A DNA stretch of 64,000 nt, taken from Metellina segmentata (lineage: Eukaryota; Arthropoda; Arachnida; Araneae; Tetragnathidae). Made by a program: the position numbers and the translations under genes. The DNA is taken from positions 135,582,011 to 135,646,010 of the forward strand of contig OX375872.1 in assembly GCA_947359465.1 (NCBI GenBank). The letters are read 5' to 3'. Shown here piece after piece: positions 10,996-22,731 of the stretch (positions are counted from its first letter, which is position 1; each line of letters starts with the position of its first letter). The notes under the pieces were generated by a model. The model saw only the letters and a program-made list of their open reading frames with translations, was not told the DNA's origin and did no database searches.

Positions 10996-12273
10996 CAAGG
11001 TGTCCCAAAAGTACGAGAAAATGTGTTCTGCGCATTCCTGGCACATCGTCAAGGAAAACCAGTGGCTCAGAAATGTGGATTGGAATGTTAGTGACGTAAT
11101 CCAACGGTTACGCAGCTGCTCCTAATTCACAGCGCATGCCCAGTGGTCTAACAGTGAGTCGTGAGCGTGGCTCGTTACGCTTAAGATGCAGCAATGTATT
11201 GAACAACGCTATGCTATAAAGTTTTGCGTTAAACCCGGTAAAAATGGTAATGAAAGCTTGCAAATGTTAAAGGAGGCTTACAATGATGAAGTTTTGTGAC
11301 AATCGCAAGTCTACACGTGGCACACTGCTTTTAGAAACGGCTGACAGAACGTTGAAGACGATCCGCGCGAAGGACGACCATCGACTATGAAAACATTTAA
11401 TGAGTGAGGAATGTTCTGAACACTGACCGCCGATTAAGTTTACGTTCAATTGCGGAAATGACAGGGTTGGCAAAAACAGATATCCACCGCATCGTTACTG
11501 ACGGATTGCAAATGCGTAAAATATGTGCGAAATTAGTGCCTTAAGTGTTGTTCCACAAAAACAAAGAAATTCGTGTGACGATTTCGCAGGAAATGTTGGA
11601 TCGTGTATCCAATGACCAAAACTTCCTAGCAAGAGTGATAGCCGGAGTTGGGTGTTCGATTACGACTGAGCGGCAAAGCTAGGAGTGGCACACTACAAAC
11701 TCAGCTCGACCAAAGAAGGCTCGAATGAGTAAATCACGTGTCAAAACGCTACTAATCGTGTTCTTCGACTCTAAAGGAGTAGTCCATAGAGAATTCGTAC
11801 CACTTGGGCACACGTAATGAATTCACACTTTTAAATGGAAGTGCTCAAGCGCTTGAAGAAATAGGTAAACCGAGTCCTCCCAGAGATCGCTGGCAGCTGG
11901 ATCGTCCACCACGACAACGCTCGGCCCCACATGGCGTTGGCTGTGACTGAATACCTAACCGAAGAACACATCCCAGTGCTTCCCCATCCACCGTACAGTC
12001 CCGTCCTGGCCCTGTGACTTGTTTTCACGGCTTTTGATGGACATGAAAGGACGCCATTTTGACACACTCCAAGATGTCGAAAGAGCCGTAATCACAAGGC
12101 TTCGCGTCATCTCACAAAATGAGTTCGAACAATGCTACACAACCACCGGCAGCAACGCTGAACTCGCATTGCTGCCCAAGGAGCATACTTCGAAGATTAT
12201 TAAGTGTTTTTCTTTGTAAGAACGATTATTTACTTATGTAGTTTTTTTCTCATTACTTTTGGGACAGACCTTG
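10996..12273 (+). mobile_element. mariner element, dead
   Basis: The ends are inverted repeats of about 27 bp: CAAGGTGTCCCAAAAGTACG at the left, and TTTTGGGACAGACCTTG at the right. The 1278-bp length and the single transposase remnant between them are typical of mariner. A TA duplication is not clean at either edge. Confidence 0.8.
11187..12219 (+). pseudogene. mariner transposase
   Basis: A start at 11187 reads into the N-terminal helix-turn-helix part (MQQCIEQRYAIKFC, then LQMLKEAYNDE). Later landmarks are DDPREGRPSTMK, DSKGVVHREFVPLG (first catalytic Asp region) and PHPPYSP before LLMDMKGRHFDTLQDVERAV. The product would be the D,D34D transposase that cuts and re-inserts the element. Multiple stops (for example soon after the YNDE motif and before the HTFKWK stretch) and frame changes abolish it. 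The last frame, 12019-12219, is the only sizeable open piece. Confidence 0.8.
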
Positions 12274-13403
12274 CATTACAAGAAACAGCAATGTAAACAC
12301 AGGAACTCATAAATCTAAAAGCATGAAAGAGCAATTTTAAACAGACCGGTGTTTTGCGACTCATTAATATAAACACTCGAAGGAAATATGGAACACAAAT
12401 CATCCATTTCAAGCTGAAAAAGGCAAACACCAAAAACACTTCCGATCGCGTCGGCTGTGACGTCTCAATGGAGTCACACGGCCACTGGAAAGGGGTTCCA
12501 TTAATTTACCTCCTATTTATGCAGCGTTCTCCGACGCGATGCTAGTCACGCGGAAAAAGTTTCAGTCGTCACATAGGATTCGTATCTTAAGTATGAAACA
12601 ACAGCAACATAATTCCATGCGAGACAGCCAATGAAATTATCACGGCCACTTGACTTTCGTTAACCTCGAACTCAAAGACATTATACTATCCATTTGATGA
12701 TGAGGACGACCCCTTAAGCGAATCTTAAGAACATAAATTTATAGAATACGCTAAAGGTATTTTTGTTTGCGTTCTTTAATGAATATTTCGAAAGAATATT
12801 AGGGTGGGTAACCAGTTTAACATCAAGGGCTTGAAATTTTCCATTTTTGTAATCCAAAATCGGTGATATAAATTCACGATTTCGCGTCTTAGGTGTTGCC
12901 ATTGGAAATTAAGAAGTTGGAGTTACATGCAATATTAATACGATCCCCTGAACAAAAGTCTGAACTCTTGTAGCCAATCACTACAACAATATCTAATGGC
13001 AAGTCATATTACTTTTATCCACTCACACAAGAATATCCACTCTTAACCAGTTTCCGGTGAACGATCACATGATCTTAGAATTTCCACAATACAACAAAGG
13101 TTAAACAATGAGATTTTGTGCGTGATAAATGTAAAATTAATCTCGCGAAAGCTCTCAAAGGCATTGCTTAGGAATAAGACCAAAGAAAATACAACTCTCA
13201 GCTTTTTAAATTTGTTTATTAGACTAAAAACTTCTGTGCTACACAATGAGCTCAAAAAATAGGCTTTTCAAATAAATACAAATTCATTTGAAGTTTTCAT
13301 TTGGAATGTGGCAACATGTTCTTTATACGATTGAGCGTTAGACGGTCGGTTGAGATTGACGCAAAAATAATTTTTTCCAACAAATTTAATATTAATCGAC
13401 AAA
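12274..13403. other. 5' flank of the putative host gene
   Basis: No transposon signature was recognised. 12440-12570 is richer in G+C with several CpG dinucleotides (TCCGATCGCGTCGG, TTCTCCGACGCGATGC), and 13330-13370 is mildly so. Either could belong to the promoter and 5' UTR of the gene starting at 13404. No TATA box or initiator can be assigned. Confidence 0.35.
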
Positions 13404-13522
13404 ATGCCTGATTACGACCCAAAATATTCTAGTGCCATAGAACCGGAAGAAATCATAGTCATAGAAATCACGTTTCGACCGATAATTGTCGTCATGGCCT
13501 TGGTAACAATAGCTTTTGTATG
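13404..13522 (+). CDS. putative host gene, coding exon 1 (small single-pass membrane protein)
   Basis: The ATG sits in a favourable context (CAAAATG). The frame encodes 39 codons plus two bases: an acidic N-terminus (MPDYDPKYSSAIEPEE), then a hydrophobic stretch beginning RPIIVVMALVTIAFV. It stops exactly at a strong 5' splice site, ATG|GTAAGTAG (13520-13528). Without splicing the frame meets TAA one codon later. With exon 2 (20609-20864) it gives a predicted 124-residue protein: a short N-terminal domain, one transmembrane helix at about residues 27-47, a basic juxtamembrane segment (MKRLSTYLGR) and an acidic tail. The N-terminus lacks a cleavable signal peptide. I do not recognise the family; the architecture resembles small integral membrane proteins. 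Sequence signals alone support this model. Confidence 0.5.
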
Positions 13523-13849
13523 GTAAGTAGCTAGACAGCTTTCATATTTGGTTATATAAAACTTAATGGTAGAAAATTCTTTATAAATTTTATGACTTGT
13601 AAAAATGACCATTACTTGAAATTAAACAATATTTATAATACTTAGGATAGATGAAACGCAATATCTTTTACCACTTTTGTTTATGAAGTATTAAATTTTT
13701 CTTCTGTCTGCATTTGGATTTATGCTAACTGGAGGGACAAAATTTGTTAAATGACAATAGATCATGGGGCTAGTTCCAGACTTAGAAAAGTAAACTGCCT
13801 TTTAAGAGTGTGCATAAAAGTTCATCACCATTCCAATTTTAAACTACAA

Positions 13850-14340
13850 TAATGGACCGGACGTCAGCGGATGGGCATAAAATCCGACTACTTGTTTGGG
13901 GGTGTTTTTTGTGGTATGGCCTGGGACATTTGCATGTTGTTCCTGGTAAATTGAACGCCGACGCATACATGAACATTTTGGACAATCGGGTTCTTCCTAT
14001 GCTCTCGGAATGGATGAATGAATGAATGATACTTTCAGGATGACAACGCTCCATGTAGTGCTGCAGCCTCTGTCAAGTAGTAGTATCAAGATATGGATGT
14101 AAAACGTCTTCCTTGGCCTGCTCAGAGTCCCTACCTAAACCCCATAGAACATTTGTGGGACGAGTTAGAGCGACGTTTACAGGCCAGGGAACCACGTCCG
14201 AAATCTACAGCTGAGCTGGCAACATTCTTGCAGCGGGAATGGACACAAATACCCATCGCTGTGTTTCAAAACCTTGTTGAATGTATGCCCAGAAGGGTTG
14301 CTAGTGTAATTGCATCACATGGGGGAAAATCCCCCTATTA
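13850..14340 (+). pseudogene. Tc1-like transposase remnant (intronic)
   Basis: One frame reads LLVWGCFLWYGLGHLHVV and LNADAYMNILDNRVLPML. This is the block just upstream of the second catalytic Asp. A GAATGAATGAATGA microsatellite with stops (about 14008-14026) interrupts it. A shifted frame gives DDNAPCSAAA, then LPWPAQSPYLNPIEHLWDEL with the catalytic Glu, and ends after MPRRVASVIASHGGKSPY. It differs from the Tc1 remnant at 1060, so it is a separate lineage. The N-terminal half is absent. Confidence 0.8.
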
Positions 14341-15729
14341 AAGCATGTATTATTTCCCTTATACCATCACAGCTTGCTGTCCGGTCCATAATTGTAGGGT
14401 AGTGTATTTACTCTTCTTTATGTTTTATTTGTGTCTAAAGTTCACCTCAATAGAATTTTTTTTTTTTTTTCTTTTTCGAACAAAAAACAATTTAAGACTA
14501 TTATTTGAAAAATTAACTTTGGAGGTAAATGATTTCTCTTTCTCGGTAAAAGGTTCGGGTTTCAATATCCCATAGCAAATACAATTTGAGAACTTAATGC
14601 CACTAAAAAGTAATTATACAATATATTAGCTGTCTTATCATATACAACATCTCAGTCGATTTGAAGTTGTTTTCACATTTGAATACGCTGGTAACCAAAA
14701 CGAAATAGGAAGTGTTTCCTACCTTTACAACTTTACTCAAGCAATCTGGTCAATCTTTTCTTCCAAAACCAAACCATTTGGAAGTACATTCATGAACTTA
14801 ATATAGTTCTCAAAGCTTTCTTCATCCTTGGCAGAAATGTTTTTCCATTTTGTTTTGACCCCACTCTGATTTTCCTCCATATCCAATTAAAATTCATTAT
14901 CATTGATTTTATTTTGACGCAGTCAGGATTGGATGTGATTTTTTGGCATTGAGTCCTCTTGGGATATATGCCAAACTTTAGATAAAATATCGAACTCAAA
15001 TATATTATGATTTTAAGGCAATTTCATTACGCATAAATATTGGTCTAAGATATCTTGTGTAAAGAGATATGAATATAAGAGTTCAAATATTTAACCTAAC
15101 AATGAAATGAAATAAGTCATGTTGATGCATTCAGAAAAAGAATCAACTGATGAATTTCATAGAAATATTAGAAGGTTTTGTTATTCTTAAACTAAAAATT
15201 GTGTGAACTGATAGCATTTGTAAGTTTTTATAATTTTGTACTGAAATGCAATATAACTTTGTACAAAATAGTACATGCTTCCCAGTAATGAAACAGTTGT
15301 ATCTGAAGTGGTAATAATACAAGTGTTTGTACTTAACATAAAATAAATGCAATTTATGGAGTTTTCATGTATTCATAGATATTAGTGAAATTTTTTTTTA
15401 TAAATGTGTTAGTTTAATGCATATACAATTTGAAGAATTAAAGAACGTGTAAATTAAAAAAATAATTTTGTGAATTGTCCTATAATTTCAGAATTAATAA
15501 ATTATGGTCTGAATATAAAATTTCTACAAAAAAAATTGTAATACATAACATAATCAAGCCTCTAAAAGTTCTCCTTCCATATGCATCGTTTCATTTATGA
15601 GATACTGATGACGCACTAAAAATGAAGGGTAAAGGAAATTAGCATCTAACAGTTAGGATTTTTACTGTTTGACCAAGTTTCTAGATGCTGAGGCACATTG
15701 CTTGCTTGGAGATATATTGTAGAGGTTAT
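14341..15729. other. intronic AT-rich DNA
   Basis: Nothing recognisable. Short frames here look like composition noise. Confidence 0.5.
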
Positions 15730-18366
15730 TAGGGTGGGCAAAAAAAAGTTTTTTTTGCTATCACCTTCTATTAGTGCGGAAAACTTGTCTCATGCTGTAA
15801 AACTAATGTGTACAAATTTCATCCCGATTTATTGATATCTTTTGCCTCACAAGGGTTTCAAACCCTCCAAAAAGATCAAAATTTGGGCATTTTTATATAA
15901 AAATTTGTTTTAACAATTACGTTCTAATATACGCAAAAGTAAGCTAATACATTCAATATTAACTGTAAAAAAATGATTCAGATCAGTACATATCTTCTGC
16001 CTCTCCAATGGGGGCCAAATAGCAGAAAAAATTGGAAAAAAAAAATGACATTTTTTGCAAAATATTGACTTTTGCAATTACGGTAAAAACTGGTGATTGT
16101 GCACAATTCCATTCTAATTACACACTGTTGTTTGATTTATTATTAACTAAAAGCTGTAAAAAATTTCATCATGATCATATTATTATTTTTGCTTTCCCAA
16201 TTCCTTCAACGTGCAGCTCTTCGCCAGTTTCTGTAATCAAGAAATGACTCGGAACTCACCAAGTGACGGTGACTGCACGTCGAGTTCCACCCAGCCTGCC
16301 CATCCCAACCATGCTAGACACAGGTTTTAACAACTGCAGTTTGTTTTCGACTTGTTCTCAAATGGCAGGCTTGCCCTAGAGGCTAATGTTGTTCAAATGA
16401 AGCCGTCTCTATTTTTCTTACCGTACTTTCTTTGATGACTGTCACAAGTTTGACACACCTCTCTATGGACTGTGTGTGACAAGGCATTGTAGATATTCTT
16501 TTAAAGTCTGAATTTGAAACTGTGCTGTCTTTTTTCAGAAGATTTCTCAGATCATGCTCAGAAAATCTTACAACAACAGGAGGTTCCGAAAGACCTGATT
16601 TAGGTAACGATGACCAATCTACTAAGTCAGTACAGTCCAGGGCTTTGAAGTTCAACGTTGGAACTTTGAAATTTCTTACTTTTAGAAGATTTTTAGTTTC
16701 TTCCTTTGCTAATTACAAGCCTTCCATCAACTAACATTGCCAATAAAATGTTTTTGGGATGTACGACATAAGCGTTATTCGAAGTAATGGCAGCTGAAGC
16801 TCCGTCAGATATGTGATATCTGTTGACAAGTTTAGCAGCTGCAGGTAGTTTGACACGCATCTGATTCGTCTTGGACGAGGTAGAAGGTTCTTACTCTGAA
16901 CCTGACTCTGAGAGTATCGTATCACTTGATTCGCTGCCCAAATCAACTGATGCTTCTTCTTGCAATGAAGCTGATAACAGCAAGATTTTTCTGTTCTTCT
17001 CTTATTCAGGACTAAACTGGTAGTTTTATCAACATTACCAATGTACATAAGCCTCGTCGTTCTCGGATCTCTGAGAAATTCCTGTTCAATAACAGGTACT
17101 TTACTTGACTTTTTGCAAGTACAAACTGTGAAATCAGCACACTCGCAAGCAGTAATGTCAAATAAAGTTGTCTTTGCTTCTTCAAAAAAAAAAATCATTG
17201 AATATTTGACTGGTAATTTGTAGTTTTCTCTTTTCCTTATAGTACTTCATTTGATAATTGTATGTTTTGTGGTAGGTATGAATCATATGTACTATGTGTG
17301 TGTGTAAAACTACGGGAACGGAAGCAGTTAAGTACACTTTTCCATGTTTTTTTCAACATTTTCGGCCATATCCTTGAAGCTGCTCCCTTTTGAAGATGAA
17401 AGAGTTTTCGGTTCTTGAAAGCAGCATTTTAGCAACTGTGTTTTCTTCAACTTTTCCTGTTTACCAAACAAGGGACACTTAAAGAAACCTCTTGTTTGAA
17501 ACTTGCGTTTCCTGACTTTCTCGCGTTGCTTGATTTTTATAGAACGATTTTGGCCTCTTCATTTTCTCAGTCTTGAGGTTCTGGCCTCCATTGCACTAAT
17601 GTTATTATAAGTTGTAATACAAAATATTAACTGTATAAATACTAAGGTTATAAAGTTATACAACAACACTTCTACACAGGCTATTACAAACTATTGTAAG
17701 TAAATAAAGTTCAAAGCAGTAAAAAATTATGCAAGCATGCATACACTAGAACACATGTCTGAACAATGAACTCGATCTCGCGCAAGGACAGCTTAGACAA
17801 TTTCACTTTGAAAGGATGGGAGACAGAATGTTTCAAGGTCGTTTCAAAAATTGCTTCTTTTTAGCTGATTGACCTTGAGTCGTTCCTTGATTGAAGAATC
17901 GGATGAAAAGCTGCACTTCGAAAGAATTGGGGAAGCAAAAAAATAATAATCTGGTCTTGACGAAATGTTATAGTTTTTATTTAATAATGAATCAAATGAC
18001 TAGTGTGTATTAGAATGGAAGTGTGCACAGTCACTAGTTTTTACCATAATTGCAAAAATGTAATTTTTTCAGTTTTTCTATTTATTTCTGTTGGGAAGGC
18101 AGAAAATATGTACTGATCTGAACAATTTTTTTACCATTAATATTTAATGTATTAGCTGACTTTTGTGCACTATTAGAAGGTAATTGTAAACATTTTTATT
18201 TTGAACCCCCGAATTTTGATCTTTTCTTTTTGGAGGGTTTGAACCCCTTGGGGAAGCAAAAGATGTCAATAAATCCGGATGAAATTTTTTACACATTAGT
18301 TTTAGTGCATGAGACAACGTTTGAACACTATCAGAATGTGATAGAATTTTTTTTTGTCCCATCCTA
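15730..18366. mobile_element. DNA transposon with inverted repeats of about 480 bp
   Basis: The left end TAGGGTGGGCAAAAAAAAG and the right end, read in reverse as TAGGATGGGACAAAAAAAAA, start inverted repeats that stay alignable for roughly 480 bp (15730-16210 and 17890-18366). Shared blocks include TTTCATCCCGATTTATTGA with its complement near 18270, and CAGATCAGTACATAT with its complement near 18110. The flanks GAGGTTAT (15722-15729) and GTGGTTAT (18367-18374) form an 8-bp duplication with one mismatch. The centre has a minus-strand coding remnant. I cannot place the superfamily: 8-bp duplications would allow hAT, P or KDZ-type elements. Confidence 0.7.
16383..17198 (-). pseudogene. unclassified transposon-borne protein
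   Basis: Two minus-strand frames. 16731-17198 (155 residues) has a Cys pattern DITACECADFTVCTCKKS, then LRDPRTTRLMYIGNVDKTTS. 16383-16655 (90 residues) has SGLSEPPVVVRFSEHDLRNL and MPCHTQSIERCVKLVTVIKE. I recall similar cysteine and CHTQ..ERCVKLVT motifs in repeated uncharacterised arthropod proteins, but cannot name a family. More minus-strand coding-like sequence lies at 17340-17600, with stops. The CHTQ motif may belong to the catalytic region. The protein is broken by frame changes. Confidence 0.5.
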
Positions 18367-18374
18367 GTGGTTAT

Positions 18375-19255
18375 ATAACTTAATACAATCTTGAATTCAA
18401 TTACTTTAAAAAGGGAAATGTTTTAGATAAGCTTGAGAATTTTCTTTAATCATATAATATTAAACCTTAATGATTTTTGTTAACTACAATAAATGTAATT
18501 AAGTAGTTAAGATACTAACACACACCAAGTCAAGAAGATTTGATTTGTTGCTCTTGTCTTATTTTGCTATACAAGGGCCAGTTCCATACAAGTCAGGTAA
18601 AGTAATTTCTATAAGATAAATATCCCTCATGATAGTTATTACAGCAAAGACAACTTTTCTAGGTGTACATAACATTAAATCATTTTACTCATCTCTTACT
18701 ACTAACATAATTTATATACCATCCTCATACATTTGTATGAAAAGTAACACTTCAGTTTTATGGACAAGACATTGTAGGACTTTTCTCTCACATATCCCCT
18801 TCTCCATGACCCTTCAATCTTCCGGAGTTTCCCTATACACCCAAAAATCTATCATCAATTGAAACTTCCTTCCAACCCACATTCTTTCTGGACTGGCCAG
18901 AAAGACTTCCCCCTGAGATTAAAATTGCAAGATAATTTTTTTGTGATGCAAAAATAAACTTAAATTAAAACTTAACAGGTACAACAAGTGCCGTTTTAAC
19001 TACAGATGCCACAAACAAACCAAACTAGAATCGTTGGTGTCACCAGTGGTAAACTTCAACACATTATGGTTTATCTGTACAATTCCTATAAAATAAATTA
19101 AACATGCCTTTGCAATAGTGAATACATTAAAATCAATGCTCCCAATTTTATTATGAAGTATTGCAAAAAGAAAATTACTAACATGCAACAGAAGAGATTT
19201 GCACTATTTGATCAAGTTCCCAGATTTCTGGAGCACAGTGCACATGTACACACTG

Positions 19256-19297
<42 letters not shown>

Positions 19298-19554
19298 TAT
19301 ATATATATGTATAGATATAGCTTACACAGCATTTTTCCTTCAAGTGTACTATAAAAAAAAATCAAACTCTAAGAATTTCCCTACAAACGCAGCAATAGAA
19401 CATGCAAGTAGACTACCAATTGATAAAATTTTGTACCATACAAATGACTTTTTAAACTGCTTACATTTCATGGCTGTTTAGCAGTTTTATGGTACAAGGG
19501 CCATAATATTTTGCCAAGTTGTGCCAAACACAAGACAGACAACTGCAAACAAAA
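18375..19554. other. intronic AT-rich DNA with a TA microsatellite
   Basis: 19259-19309 is a (TA)n tract with one interruption. Otherwise I see no gene or repeat boundary. 19480-19554 and 20021-20250 share loose similarity with 50190-50340 (GCCAA(G/T)...TGCCAAA blocks), so a further old repeat may underlie this region. Confidence 0.4.
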
Positions 19555-20020
19555 CAGGGTGTCTACTGGTCCTGAAAACGGAATACTGATTCCGAAATCA
19601 TAAATTTTGTCCCGGAAATTTATCTCCTCTTTATTATCAGAAAGAAAAAAAATTAGGGTGAAAGCAAAAGGTGGCCAGAGCTGAACTTTTGTTATTTTTA
19701 TCAATTCGTATTAAAATTTCAAGTATTTTGAAGAAAAAAAAATGAATATAGAGTATTTGTTTAATGTTCATCTACTTTGACATAATTTATGGTTTGTCTT
19801 TATTTTTTAAATTTTATTTAAACAGCTTATTAAAGCTGACATTTGACACTAGAGTCCTCTTTTCCCAAGATTAGACTGTAAGCAATAAAAAAAAGTGTGA
19901 TTTGAAAGCATAATTGCATCTAACTGACCCACATAATCATGTAAAATCAGATCATACATTTATTTTAGAAAATCCCAAAATGTCCTTAAATGGACCTACA
20001 GAAATTTAATAGACACCCTG
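19555..20020. mobile_element. MITE with CAGGGTGTCTA ends
   Basis: It starts CAGGGTGTCTACTGG and ends AATAGACACCCTG, an inverted repeat of about 11-13 bp. It is 466 bp with no coding. The same family appears in reverse at 43860-44340 (tandemly duplicated) and as a fragment at 48340-48404. The terminal CAGGG suggests hAT. No convincing 8-bp duplication was found (AAACAAAA against GAAAAGAA). Confidence 0.6.
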
Positions 20021-20608
20021 GAAAAGAAAAAGAGAGGGATTACAGAATAATAATAAAAAAATATATATGGGATAAAAGCAGAAAAAGATTGGTTGAGTAT
20101 ACCAGTGTATGTGACACCCAAGTTTACTATAGACAGGAAACCCCATGGAAAATTTAAAAATCACTAGGTCCATCTCTTCACTCAGGTCCAGAAAACCCAG
20201 AGACACATAAAGATGTGTCCCTGAGGGCTACAATTTTTATGGAACATGTCTTGAAAAATCTTTGTAAAATTTTGAATTCTACATTACTCTTCATAAATGT
20301 GTGGATAACATTGAATAATCGTCTTGGATACTGTGAAATCTGAACAAAATTTTCTAAAGTTCAGACACTAATGACAATTTTCATAACAAATGAATTGTAA
20401 ATTTTCAAAACAATTTAAATATAGTAAAAAAATCAAAGAAAATTGAGGATATTGTAGTTTTCATTCAGAATTCACAATATTCCAAATTTAATGAAAACTG
20501 TCCAGTTACACATATAGTTTTGATAAAGAGATACATTAAAATTGGTACTAATGAAAGAATAAGGATAATTTTTATACAATACAAGTTAATAATTATTGAA
20601 TTTTAAAG

Positions 20609-20864
20609 GCTCTGCTGGTGGGTTATGAAAAGGCTCTCTACTTACCTCGGGAGACTTGCAGAAGATGACCTAGAGCTGGAAGATGATGATATCGAGGTGG
20701 AAGATGATGATATGGAGGTGGAAGATGATCTGGAGCTGAAAGAAGAGGTGGAAGTCGGACCAAATCCAGAAGAGACTAAAATGGTCAATCCCAAGGCAGA
20801 AGAAAAGGGAATATTAAATCAAGAAGGAAGAAAAAGTCCCAGGCCAAGAGAAACCAATTACTGA
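20609..20864 (+). CDS. putative host gene, terminal coding exon (acidic tail)
   Basis: The acceptor AAAG|G supplies the one base that exon 1 needs to complete a Trp codon. The frame continues LCWWVMKRLSTYLGR, so the hydrophobic helix from exon 1 is extended and then closed by basic residues. The rest is a strongly acidic, imperfectly repeated tail (units like EVEDDD/LELEDD over about 30 residues), then a mixed charged end PRPRETNY and TGA (20862-20864). The nucleotide repeat is about 24 bp with GAGGTGGAAGATGATGATAT cores. An AATAAA follows at 20930. Alone, the exon could be dismissed as low complexity. The phase match and helix continuity with exon 1 are the reasons to keep it. Confidence 0.5.
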
Positions 20865-20929
20865 ATATACAAAAGAGAAAACTAATGTTAAAATCTCATC
20901 CGTACATTATGTAAGAGATGACAAGTAGC

Positions 20930-20935
20930 AATAAA
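20930..20935 (+). promoter_or_regulatory. candidate polyadenylation signal
   Basis: AATAAA 66 bp downstream of the stop at 20864, a natural 3' end for the two-exon gene. AATAAA is common by chance in DNA this AT-rich. Confidence 0.4.
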
Positions 20936-22199
20936 TTTTGTCTGATACGCAAACTTGCATAACCAATTTTTACTATTCACAAAGAATTTCATTAAGATAA
21001 TTATCTTTCATTGATCTAAGAATATTCATTAGTCATGAGTTTAAATGCAACTGTCACAAATCAAATAGTTTTCTTTACATTCTGTGAAAAAGTCTCAATG
21101 CAGGGTTTAACTAATATTTTGAAAATGTGAATTACACACTTAAAGATGTTTTTTATGTATTTCAACCTACCAACTTCTGTAACTAGAATGTCGTAACAGT
21201 TTGGAGCATTTTTGAAAGTAAGGTAGGAAATAATGTAAGTATATAATTTGCCATTGATTTAAATAGCAGGCTTGTATATTGCTATGGCAAGTGAAGCTGT
21301 GAGAGGTTTTGCAGAGGTTACATACTGACACTGTTTTGAAAGTTGTAGGTCTCTATCGGAAACTAAATAAAAATTAGTTTTCTAGTTCAAAATTTAAAAT
21401 TTAGATAATTTTCAGCATGAGACATCACATTTTGACAAGTTGAATATGTTTTCCTTTCTTACTATTGTCTCCCTCTATGATGAGATTAAATTTGTCTGGG
21501 AGTTGCGTATGGTCCAACGGATATAATTTGCCAATCCATTATACATTTTTGTTTATAACCCTGTGCCATAGAACAGGGGATATATATTCCTACCACTGGA
21601 ACTATTGCTACACATAGTTAAATGGCTGGGAATACTCTGTCAGATAGGGCAATTTAAGTCTATATATGAAAAATTCAATCAAAAGCTGAATATACACGAT
21701 AAACTTACCAAAAAGCACTTTTGTTTTAAATACATGCTATACTATATGAAACAAAGCTAAATAGAGTTCTTACAAAAAAGTATGAAGAAATTTTTTTTAC
21801 CAAAGATTTCGTATTTAAAAATACGGCTTGAAAAGCAGGTTATAAAACAATGTTAGTTTATAAGTTTGCACTAGTGACATGTAAAAGTTTATTAATAGCA
21901 CCAAAAAAAGATTAGTACATCTAAGTAATCTTTTGCTGCTGGCCACCGTAAATGCAACACCTTGAAGGAAGCATGCAAATAATGTGAAATTTACAACATG
22001 CATTAGCGGAGTTGAGATATGCAAATGATTAGAATTTCAGCGCACTTCACAGAAGTCTATAAATTTAATCATTTGATACTTGGTCAACATGTTATCTACA
22101 AAATAAATTTTGTTGTGATAACCCTCGTCTTTCTTGGTGTTGCAATTTGGGTGGCCAGCAGTGTACATAGGGAGCCAGTCTGAAGTCCTTCATTGTAGA
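20936..22199. other. AT-rich spacer 3' of the host gene
   Basis: I see no supported gene or repeat. Confidence 0.5.
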
Positions 22200-22731
22200 C
22201 TTGTGTAAAATTTTCAGCAGATTTCAAATGCGTTGAAATTTTTAATCTATCTTTAACGATTCTGATTTTACGAAGAAGAACTGAACAAAGCTAGTCAAAA
22301 TGTTTATATTTTGTTTTGCTCTACTTCGCTGAAATCGAAGAGGACAGGAAATGTAATCTATTTTTTTTAACGCAGGGCAGGAAATGCAATCTGTTTATTT
22401 TTGGAAAGCGAATGTTGATGTGACGTCACAATCGCTTGCAGAAATATAAAAGACATTAAATTTAAAAATTATTTATTAAAAGAAAATCATATTTTTTGGT
22501 ATTGTTTTAGTGTGAAATTATCCACAGATTTCAAATCCGGTGAAATTTTTACTCTATCTTTAATGGTCTAAGAGATAGAAAAAAGAACTAAGTAACACCA
22601 ATTAAAAGATTATTTGTTTTTTATTGTCTGCTGAAAAATCATTCCTACGTGCAAAACGGAAACGAAAAAAATAAATTTAGAATATGATCTATGCTGTTGC
22701 ATTCAATAATAATTAAATTTCATTAAATTCA
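22200..22731 (-). mobile_element. Hel-A fragment, reverse
   Basis: The reverse complement of the Hel-A middle: CAGATTTCAAATGCGTTGAA at 22221, GACGTCACAATCGCTTGCA at 22422, and a second module at 22528. It breaks off at the hAT copy starting at 22732 and does not resume on the far side. Confidence 0.5.

Larger units (their letters stand above)
13523..20608 (+). other. inferred phase-2 intron of the host gene
   Basis: The donor is GTAAGTAG. The acceptor is AATTTTAAAG|G, with a weak pyrimidine tract. The 7086-bp intron would hold a Tc1 remnant (13850-14340), the long-TIR element (15730-18366) and a MITE (19555-20020), none of which contributes to the protein. Confidence 0.45.

Noticed and set aside
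19547..20028. 8-bp duplication around the CAGGGTGTCTA MITE
   Set aside because: AAACAAAA and GAAAAGAA match only as A-rich sequence; five of eight is not convincing.
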